In this document: positions 60,201 through 64,000 of the stretch, in pieces
Layout of the letters: each line of letters starts with the position of its first letter
Numbering within the stretch: the stretch's first letter is position 1
From: Campylorhamphus procurvoides
Taxonomy: Eukaryota; Chordata; Aves; Passeriformes; Dendrocolaptidae
NCBI GenBank assembly: GCA_013396655.1
Contig: WBMV01002667.1
Location: forward strand, 792,675-856,674
Reading direction: 5' to 3'
DNA: 64,000 nt
Translations under genes and position numbers: made by a program
Notes under the pieces: generated by a model
Told to the model about the DNA's origin: nothing
The model's input: only the letters and a program-made list of their open reading frames with translations
Databases searched by the model: none

Positions 60201-63200
60201 TGTCTCCATGTGCTGGCAGCAAGCCAGGAACCATCTGCAGCCCAGATATGAGCAGGTTTTCAGGAAGGAGGTGAAATATTGTCTCCAAGGGCTGGTGGGG
60301 CTTCAGGGTGTACTGCAGGTGGCTCTTCTCCATCACCGTCAGGTATTTGTTCTCTAAAGAAAATAAAACATCCCAAAATGACCAAAACTGGGGAGACAGC
60401 TTCACTGAGCCAGGGTTGAAGGCATCGCTATCTGTGAACACATGTGCTAGGAGCAAAGGAAAACCTGGGTTTGCCCAGCCAGGCTATTCCCAGCTGGCAG
60501 TAAGGAACATCCACTGAGCACTACCAGGGCATGGATCACATGTCACAGCAACCAGACACGCACAACACACATTTGGGTAAGAGAAGTCAACAAGAAGGGA
60601 CCAAGATGCCATGTCTGGCTGCTGCTTACTTTCCACAGGGTCCTGGAAATGTGGGTGCAGTAGAGCACGTGGCGTCCCATGGTACAGCTTCAGCCTGAAA
60701 GCAGGAAGCATGCACAGAGCGGTCAGTAAATCCATGCTGAAGCACATCTCCATCCTCCATTACATCTCCACCTTCCAAAAGGCCCCTGCTCAGCAGCAAA
60801 ACCCACCCACCCACTCTGCAAAAGCCCTGTCCTTCAGGAAATGGACAGGCATTCCTCCCAAATCCATCGCTGCTTTCCTAGAGTGAAGAATTACAGGTTT
60901 CTAAATACTGGTTTTGACTCTGCAGCCCCAGGACCACCCTTTCTTCCCTTAGAGCAGTCATGCACATGGTCCCCCCAATTCCTAGCATGGCCTATCATGC
61001 AACAGCAGGGGAACCTACGTTCTGTCTTCAGTGGCTGGGTCTGTCGCCTCAGATCCACAGCGGAAGATGGGGATGATTCCAAAGCCACAGGAAAGGTGCT
61101 GAGAGCCCCCATCCCCTTTCTTGGCAATCACTACCACTTCCACAACAGCAACGATGCTTGGGTGGTTCAAGGAGGTATGGAAGTAAACAGTCTGGAATGG
61201 GAAAGAGAAGAGTCAGGATATTTCAGAGCTGGCAGCAGCCTCTACAGGCAGAGCAATGCCTGTTGCGCTGGGACAGCCCACAGCACGACCAGAACATCCA
61301 TTAAAACTTCCAGACAGAAGTTCACAGCAAATGACCTTGGGCATCACAAGGAAATCTCAACCTCTTAAATCTCAAACATTGTTATCTTTTTTTTATAAAA
61401 ACTTTTTTTATTGCTAACATCCATTTTCCAGGATAACTCACAGGCTGCAGATCCCATACAAGCAGGACTTTGATGCACCCTGGCCCTACAGCATTACAGC
61501 AAATCCTCCTGCAGTGGGGAGATGGGGGTGGCCTGGACCTGAGGGCAGGAGGGCATGGGACACTGGTCACCTCCCCAGACAGGATTTAAATCTCAGTTAA
61601 TCTTTCTATTAAAAACTCATTACCACACTGTTCCAGAGAAAACATTCACTGCAATCATGGCCTGTCAAGGAGGAATAACAGAGAGAGACATTCCCACATC
61701 AAGCCTGGGACATAAATCATTATTCCATTAGCCTTTATTGCAGGGTGCTGCTTTAATGACCTGACCTCTGGGTGTGGAGCAAGGCTCACCCTACCAAGGC
61801 ATGGGGAGCCCTTGCAGTGGCTCCTGTGTGCCACAGAGCTCAACAGCCACTCCTGAAATGCCCACAGTGATTTGTGATAGAGCGTTCTTCTCCTCCAAAC
61901 CCTGAGGATGAAATCCACCACACCTGCAGATCCTGACCCCTGCTCTAGCACAACCCGTGAGTGTGCAGGCAATACACACAGAGGAGCAGTGCCTTTCCTC
62001 ACCTGTCACAAAAGGGTTCCACCTTCACCTGAACTCCTCACAACACTGACTTGTTGATTATCATGCAGTTGAAAGATCCCACCCCTCTACCAGACTCTGA
62101 GCCTTGCAGCTGCAGGGACAAGCAATGCAAATCAGCCACCACAGAGAGGCTGCAACACAGTCCTTCACCACCCCAAAACTCCTGTCAGCTGCTTCCAACC
62201 ACATGGCAAACACCCAAGAAGCTTCCAGACATAGGGAATGTGTTTGGAAAGGCAGCTCCTCCCAGCATCCAGCTTTCTTCACAGAACTCTCTGCCCTAGT
62301 TTTAATCTATCCTTCTTCAAAACAAGCCAGGGGTGGGATGGTACTGAAACACTTGGGAAAGAAACGCACACATCAACGCCCCTCAATGCTGCTGTCAGTG
62401 TAAATGAAGGAAGAGCACAGTGTCAAGCTGTGTTTCACTTCACCTGCAGTGCTGAGGAGTGGAAACAGGAGTGATGACTTGGAAAACATGACATCTGGGC
62501 TGTGGGTCACACTACAGGGGCAGTGGAATGTCTGCTCTATCAGCAGCAGATGGAAGCTCAGCTTTGGAAGAGTTTAGCTCCCAGATAAGGAGAGAGAAGT
62601 GCTGTGCTGGGGGTGGGCAGCTGCTCCTTCCTTTCCTTCCCACTTGTGGGGAAACACTGCTCTCTGCCGCCGGCTTTGAACACAGCAGGTGGCACATGGT
62701 GACACATTGCTGATCCCACGGTGGCACCAGCCCTGGGGGTAACCCAGCACCGCAATTTCCCCATCCCAATAAACTGTGCATAATACTTAGTAACCACGCA
62801 GTGTCTGGGGTGCACCCTGGGGAAAGGATCGGGAAGCGTCAGGAGTGGAAAGGGTTTGGTGCTGTGTTTTCCCAGACTCATGGCAGCCCCTACCTCATTG
62901 AACGTCGCCCTGAATGAGCGTGGTGGGGTGGCACGGGCAGCCTGCCAGCTGCTCCTCCACATCCTCCCGAAGAAGTGGTGGTAGGTGGCATCAAAAAGGG
63001 AGAGACGCAGCTGGTACTCGGCTCCCTGCAAGGCACAACACGCCGGCTCTGCAGCCCCAAAGCTCAGAATACACTTTGGTGAGAGAGGACAGACAATTCC
63101 CATTTTCTGAGGGATGCCCAAATCGGCCATGTGGCCATGGACACCTTCATGCATTGCTGCAGAACATGCCTGAAAGGGAAGGACTAACACAGCAAAGGAA

Positions 63201-63913
63201 AAGTCAAGCACAGAATAAAGGGGCAGCAAATGTTAAAGTTCCATATGGAGATTTTAATTTAAATATACTTAATTAACAAAAAGTAAATGAAAAATAAAGC
63301 CTAACTCAAATTTGCAGATAAGAAGGCATGGGATTGAAACACAGCTGTGATTTGTGTTTCCAGGAGATTTCCAGTTATTTCCCTCTATAAACACCTTGTT
63401 TTTAAAGTCTCCACTGCTGGGAGATCTGGCCTGCAAATACAGCTGGGAATACTGAAAGGAGCTTAGGAAAATGACAGTGATGGAACAAATGGGAAGGGGT
63501 TTAAACTGAAAGAGAAGAGATTTAAGTTCCATCTTTGGGGGAAATTCTTGGCTGGGAGGGTGGGCAGACCCTGACATAGTTGCCCAGAGAAGCTGTGGCT
63601 GTCCCATCCCTGGAAGTGTCCAAGACCAGACTGGACGGGGCTTGGAGCAACCTGGGATAGAGGAAGGTGTATCTACCCATGGCAGGGGGAAGGAGATGAC
63701 CCAACCCAAACCATTCCACGCCTCTTTGAACAGCGGGGCTGGTCGGAAACCACGGCAAGCCGCTGCCGGGGTGCCCCTTACCTGTGCGAGGGCAGCGCCG
63801 TGCAGGTGCTGGAGGGCGCAGCGGAACGCGGCGGAGCGGGGCGCGGGGCGGGCGCGGCGCCGCTGCGGGTGCGGCGGGACCTGCGGGCGGAACACCCGCT
63901 CCCACTCGCCCAT
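45062..63913 (-). CDS. NPHP4: NPHP4 (nephrocystin-4), complete 27-exon coding region
   Basis: Nephrocystin-4 is a scaffold of the ciliary transition zone. It works with NPHP1 and RPGRIP1L, gates entry to the cilium, and is reported to restrain LATS1 in Hippo signalling. Human loss causes nephronophthisis 4 and Senior-Loken syndrome. Twenty-seven exons, each bounded by AG acceptor and GT donor, join in consistent phase into 1,304 codons plus TGA. Signature stretches shared with the human protein include [50 protein letters not shown] and CRQPLISK. Family models place a C2-like domain near the N-terminus and Ig/MSP-like beta-sandwich domains in the C-terminal half; I infer these from homology. 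The start ATG sits in GCCGCGATGG. The product is about 120 residues shorter than human, mostly through losses at exon junctions. No frameshift or internal stop is seen. Identification is secure; individual splice choices could shift by a few bases. Confidence 0.96.
45382..45525 (-). CDS. NPHP4: NPHP4 coding exon 26 (residues 1211-1258)
   Basis: Encodes [20 protein letters not shown] and TNPYPS...[10 protein letters not shown] (human [26 protein letters not shown]...LLRFREDSFQ). Phase 0 at both ends; donor GAG|GTATGT. Confidence 0.95.
45526..46336 (-). other. NPHP4 intron 25
   Basis: 811 bp with a short CR1-like tail at 45815-45876 and an AT-richer, possibly conserved block at about 45960-46200. 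Confidence 0.5.
45815..45876 (+). mobile_element. Short CR1-like 3' tail in NPHP4 intron 25
   Basis: TGGACTCAATGACCTTTAAA, then CCCCTTCCAACCTAAACTAC and TGTATGGTTCT match the terminal part of CR1 copies. Only the last 60 bp or so are recognisable. Confidence 0.75.
46337..46516 (-). CDS. NPHP4: NPHP4 coding exon 25 (residues 1151-1210)
   Basis: Encodes [36 protein letters not shown] and CRQPLISK, near-identical in pattern to human. 60 codons, phase 0 at both ends, donor AAG|GTATGG. Confidence 0.95.
46780..47010. promoter_or_regulatory. Candidate conserved non-coding element in NPHP4 intron 24
   Basis: An AT-rich block differing sharply from the flanking GC-rich intron. It has ATTA/TAATTAT cores (46933-46939 region) yet keeps about nine CpGs in roughly 170 bp, unusual for neutral methylated DNA. 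The plus strand is open through it as part of a 191-codon frame (46519-47094). I favour an intronic enhancer-like element over a gene. Confidence 0.5.
47069..47240 (-). CDS. NPHP4: NPHP4 coding exon 24 (residues 1093-1150)
   Basis: Encodes [29 protein letters not shown] and [12 protein letters not shown] (human [41 protein letters not shown]). Phase 0 out, GAG|GTAACC. Confidence 0.95.
47281..47328. repeat. 24-bp tandem duplication beside exon 23 donor
   Basis: Two copies of AGCAYTCCCCACCCCTYTGG plus GGTC, differing at two positions, begin 11 nt inside intron 23, which is only 99 bp long. Confidence 0.95.
47340..47425 (-). CDS. NPHP4: NPHP4 coding exon 23 (residues 1065-1093)
   Basis: Encodes [20 protein letters not shown] and KKFFVAIY (human [28 protein letters not shown]). 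Donor AC|GTAAGT, phase 2. Confidence 0.95.
47426..48312 (-). other. NPHP4 intron 22 with AT-rich block
   Basis: 887 bp. 47540-47765 is AT-rich with several TAATTA/ATTA homeobox-type cores and looks like a conserved intronic element. The rest is GC-balanced. Confidence 0.45.
48313..48398 (-). CDS. NPHP4: NPHP4 coding exon 22 (residues 1036-1064)
   Basis: Encodes [20 protein letters not shown] and DIICETK (human [27 protein letters not shown]). Phase 1 in, phase 0 out at TTG|GTATGT. Confidence 0.92.
48718..48874 (-). CDS. NPHP4: NPHP4 coding exon 21 (residues 984-1036)
   Basis: Encodes [36 protein letters not shown] and [10 protein letters not shown]. Enters at VSFLVSGGK, skipping a stretch of about 30 residues present in human between SAGQLAMVQ and RASGGK. 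Donor G|GTGAGT. Confidence 0.94.
49197..49386 (-). CDS. NPHP4: NPHP4 coding exon 20 (residues 920-983)
   Basis: Encodes [24 protein letters not shown] and [20 protein letters not shown] (human [43 protein letters not shown]). Phase 0 out, CAG|GTAGGC. Confidence 0.94.
49490..49710 (-). CDS. NPHP4: NPHP4 coding exon 19 (residues 847-920)
   Basis: Encodes [30 protein letters not shown] and [12 protein letters not shown], nearly colinear with human DLQVIAAYRE...[29 protein letters not shown]. Donor AG|GTGGGG, phase 2. Confidence 0.95.
49878..49957 (-). CDS. NPHP4: NPHP4 coding exon 18 (residues 820-846)
   Basis: Encodes [20 protein letters not shown], aligning with human [20 protein letters not shown]. 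Phase 0 out. The roughly 33-35 residue basic segment that follows in human is not found in bird sequence here. Confidence 0.88.
50148..50264 (-). CDS. NPHP4: NPHP4 coding exon 17 (residues 781-820)
   Basis: Starts GHPCE as in human, then a poorly conserved Ser/Pro-rich linker. Supported mainly by GHPCE, phase 1 at both ends and good splice sites (GTGGCAG|GTC, GGTG|GTGAGT). Confidence 0.87.
50265..51148 (-). other. NPHP4 intron 16
   Basis: 884 bp. An AT-rich stretch occupies 50690-51030, with a C/T-rich run at 50790-50830. Nothing recognisable beyond this. Confidence 0.6.
51149..51329 (-). CDS. NPHP4: NPHP4 coding exon 16 (residues 721-781)
   Basis: Encodes [25 protein letters not shown] and [10 protein letters not shown] (human [35 protein letters not shown]). 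Donor G|GTGAGA, phase 1. Confidence 0.94.
51733..51893 (-). CDS. NPHP4: NPHP4 coding exon 15 (residues 667-720)
   Basis: Encodes [20 protein letters not shown] and [20 protein letters not shown], one of the most conserved parts of the protein. Phase 0 out at GAG|GTATTG. Confidence 0.95.
52133..52320 (-). CDS. NPHP4: NPHP4 coding exon 14 (residues 604-667)
   Basis: Encodes [20 protein letters not shown] and RLQLV (human [25 protein letters not shown]). I chose acceptor TTCTCAAG|GGATGCC over the AG ten bases later because only it keeps the frame and gives DAQ aligned with human VAQD. Phase 1 out. Confidence 0.93.
52950..53141 (-). CDS. NPHP4: NPHP4 coding exon 13 (residues 540-604)
   Basis: Encodes [17 protein letters not shown] and [15 protein letters not shown] (human [32 protein letters not shown]). 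Phase 2 at both ends; donor AG|GTGAGA. Confidence 0.93.
53246..53436 (-). CDS. NPHP4: NPHP4 coding exon 12 (residues 477-540)
   Basis: Encodes [22 protein letters not shown] and [14 protein letters not shown] (human LSISQLAASPRS, GISHLEADLS, QLQELPFTPLHAPI). Donor AG|GTGAAG, phase 2. The human Ser/Pro linker before GISHLEADL is shorter here. Confidence 0.93.
54124..54170 (-). CDS. NPHP4: NPHP4 coding exon 11 (residues 461-476)
   Basis: A 47-bp micro-exon encoding [15 protein letters not shown], aligning with human [20 protein letters not shown]. Acceptor CTCTCTGCAG|GAG, donor GGG|GTAAGT. It restores phase 0 between exons 10 and 12. Confidence 0.88.
54171..56386 (-). other. NPHP4 intron 10, with a long antisense open frame
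   Basis: The largest intron at 2.2 kb. On the plus strand 54748-55611 is open for 287 codons, the longest open frame in the window. Its translation is Ser/Pro/His/Gln-rich, resembles no family I know, and lies in CA-rich non-repetitive DNA. I treat it as chance. The 54500-54850 part is T-rich. Confidence 0.55.
56387..56516 (-). CDS. NPHP4: NPHP4 coding exon 10 (residues 418-461)
   Basis: Encodes [20 protein letters not shown] (human [20 protein letters not shown]), then a weakly conserved acidic/proline-rich stretch. Donor A|GTGAGT, phase 1. Confidence 0.9.
56640..56822 (-). CDS. NPHP4: NPHP4 coding exon 9 (residues 357-417)
   Basis: Encodes [11 protein letters not shown] and VVLPLHGG...QALVYRTP, matching human MHMVRWAVWNP and VTLPLQGG...HCLVYKVP. 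61 codons, phase 0 at both ends; donor CAG|GTAAGG. Confidence 0.93.
56823..58234 (-). other. NPHP4 intron 8
   Basis: 1.4 kb intron containing a 12-bp tandem repeat (57351-57395) and an AT-rich stretch with A/T runs at about 57840-58020. No mobile element recognised. Confidence 0.6.
57351..57395. repeat. 12-bp tandem repeat, about 3.8 copies
   Basis: CAATTTCCAACA repeated head to tail almost without change in NPHP4 intron 8. It opens the shadow plus-strand peptide repeat (FPTQ)n. Confidence 0.95.
58235..58361 (-). CDS. NPHP4: NPHP4 coding exon 8 (residues 314-356)
   Basis: Encodes [20 protein letters not shown] and [11 protein letters not shown] (human [31 protein letters not shown]). Separated from exon 7 by only 73 bp. 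Leaves in phase 0 at AAG|GTAGGG. Confidence 0.94.
58435..58580 (-). CDS. NPHP4: NPHP4 coding exon 7 (residues 266-314)
   Basis: Encodes [20 protein letters not shown] and VAVLVPE, matching human [27 protein letters not shown]. It contains no in-frame ATG, so simple ATG-to-stop searches miss it. Phase 0 in, phase 2 out (AG|GTAAAG). Confidence 0.92.
59105..59318 (-). mobile_element. CR1 LINE 3'-end fragment abutting NPHP4 exon 6 donor
   Basis: Read on the plus strand it is a reversed CR1 tail: GGAATCATGGAATGG, TTTGGGTTGGAAGAGACATT, CCTGCCCTAGGCAGATACACC, TCCACTAGACCATG, GGGATGGGGTAGCCACAGC and TCTGGGCAACCTGTGCCAGG. It is sense-oriented with NPHP4 and reaches within about 10-20 bp of the 5' splice site at 59326-59327. 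Confidence 0.93.
59328..59464 (-). CDS. NPHP4: NPHP4 coding exon 6 (residues 220-265)
   Basis: Encodes [16 protein letters not shown] and [15 protein letters not shown] (human LRKPRLQKPITGHLDDL, LYPSLEKFEEELLEL). Ends in phase 0 at CAG|GTAAGTAATG. A CR1 copy lies almost directly against this donor on the intron side. Confidence 0.94.
60198..60353 (-). CDS. NPHP4: NPHP4 coding exon 5 (residues 168-220)
   Basis: Encodes [20 protein letters not shown] followed by [20 protein letters not shown], closely matching human. Phase 1 at both ends; donor G|GTAAGG. Confidence 0.95.
60630..60694 (-). CDS. NPHP4: NPHP4 coding exon 4 (residues 146-168)
   Basis: A 65-bp exon encoding [20 protein letters not shown], nearly identical to human [19 protein letters not shown]. 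Phase 2 in and phase 1 out at A|GTAAGC. Confidence 0.94.
61019..61191 (-). CDS. NPHP4: NPHP4 coding exon 3 (residues 89-146)
   Basis: Encodes [20 protein letters not shown] and then [13 protein letters not shown], matching human [19 protein letters not shown] and LSCGFGI. Enters in phase 0 and leaves in phase 2 (AC|GTAGGT). Confidence 0.93.
61192..62893 (-). other. NPHP4 intron 2
   Basis: 1.7 kb, the second-largest intron. It is mostly unremarkable GC-balanced sequence with a poly-T/AT block near 61380-61420. No repeat family or RNA gene was recognised. Confidence 0.7.
62894..63025 (-). CDS. NPHP4: NPHP4 coding exon 2 (residues 45-88)
   Basis: Encodes [19 protein letters not shown], aligning with human HLRVSFFDVTYRHFFGRTW, and ends ...FNE in phase 0 before GTAGGG. 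Relative to human about seven residues are missing right after the exon 1/2 junction. The sequence enters directly as GAEYQLR where human has GVLEVLSEVECHLR. Confidence 0.93.
63480..63725 (+). mobile_element. CR1 LINE 3'-end fragment in NPHP4 intron 1
   Basis: Matches the CR1 tail in order: AAACTGAAAGAGAAGAG, GTTGCCCAGAGAAGCTGTGG, CCATCCCTGGAAGTGTCCA, GGCTTGGAGCAACCTGG, CCATGGCAGGGGG and CAACCCAAACCATTCCA. It is 5'-truncated like most CR1 copies, inserted antisense to NPHP4, and ends about 55 bp from the exon 1 donor. Confidence 0.9.
63782..63913 (-). CDS. NPHP4: NPHP4 coding exon 1 (residues 1-44)
   Basis: Begins MGEWERVF (human MNDWHRIF) and contains the conserved VPPHPQR motif. It ends in phase 0 at CAG|GTAAGG. 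Strongly CpG-rich, as expected for a first exon in a CpG island. Confidence 0.93.
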
Positions 63914-64000
63914 CGCGGCCCGGGGGTCGCCACTGCCTTCTCGGCACCGGCTACGGCGGGCGAGGGGACGGGACAGCGCGGGACACGCTCCCTGCGGGAA
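63914..64000 (-). promoter_or_regulatory. NPHP4 5' UTR / proximal promoter edge, CpG island
   Basis: Very GC- and CpG-rich DNA runs from about 63765 through exon 1 to the window edge. This is the usual picture of a TATA-less housekeeping/ciliary promoter. No TATA box is visible. The transcription start cannot be placed because the window ends 87 bp upstream of the ATG. In vertebrates KCNAB2 is the expected neighbour on this side. Confidence 0.55.

Noticed and set aside
61380..61420. Possible retroposed poly(A) tail
   Set aside because: T and A runs without an adjacent recognisable element or target-site duplication.
1..64000. tRNA, rRNA, snRNA, CRISPR arrays, LTR retroviruses or bacterial-type operons
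   Set aside because: No box A/B tRNA pattern, no spaced direct repeats, no LTR pair or retroviral open frames were seen on either strand.

Overview
The window looks like vertebrate nuclear DNA, most likely from a bird. It carries one large multi-exon gene on the minus strand with canonical GT-AG introns. It also carries CR1-type LINE tails ending in ATTC(T)GGGATTCCATGATT-like octamers, which are typical of birds and other sauropsids. The species cannot be named from what is visible.

Right side (about 44.6-64.0 kb): a complete NPHP4 (nephrocystin-4) gene on the minus strand. I placed 27 coding exons by comparing translated segments with the mammalian protein as I know it and requiring splice signals and matching intron phases. 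They join into one open frame of 3,915 nt (1,304 codons plus stop) from an ATG at 63913 to a TGA at 45062-45064. A CpG-rich first exon lies at the right edge and a candidate ATTAAA polyadenylation signal lies at 44613-44618. The gene is compact (18.9 kb from start to stop, introns 73 bp to 2.2 kb) and encodes about 120 residues fewer than human NPHP4 (1,426 aa). Several losses fall at exon junctions. NPHP4 is a ciliary transition-zone scaffold.

Left side (1 to about 44.6 kb): no gene that I can support. This fits the known vertebrate arrangement, in which a gene-poor interval separates the 3' end of NPHP4 from AJAP1. Instead there are many AT-rich, homeobox-motif-rich blocks of 100-350 bp in a GC-richer background. 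They look like conserved non-coding elements (candidate enhancers), but conservation cannot be tested here. Individual motifs that stand out are a near-perfect CTCF core, three identical GATA sites within about 80 bp, a forkhead-like inverted repeat, AP-1 sites and POU octamers.

Repeats are sparse: four CR1 fragments, a 48-bp tandem duplication inside a candidate regulatory block, a GACAGA-rich minisatellite, polypurine/polypyrimidine tracts, and short tandem repeats in NPHP4 introns. I saw no tRNA, rRNA, CRISPR array, intact transposon or endogenous retrovirus. The nearest things to something new are an exon-like open segment at 2410-2516, the CpG-retaining block in NPHP4 intron 24, and bird-specific shortening of NPHP4.
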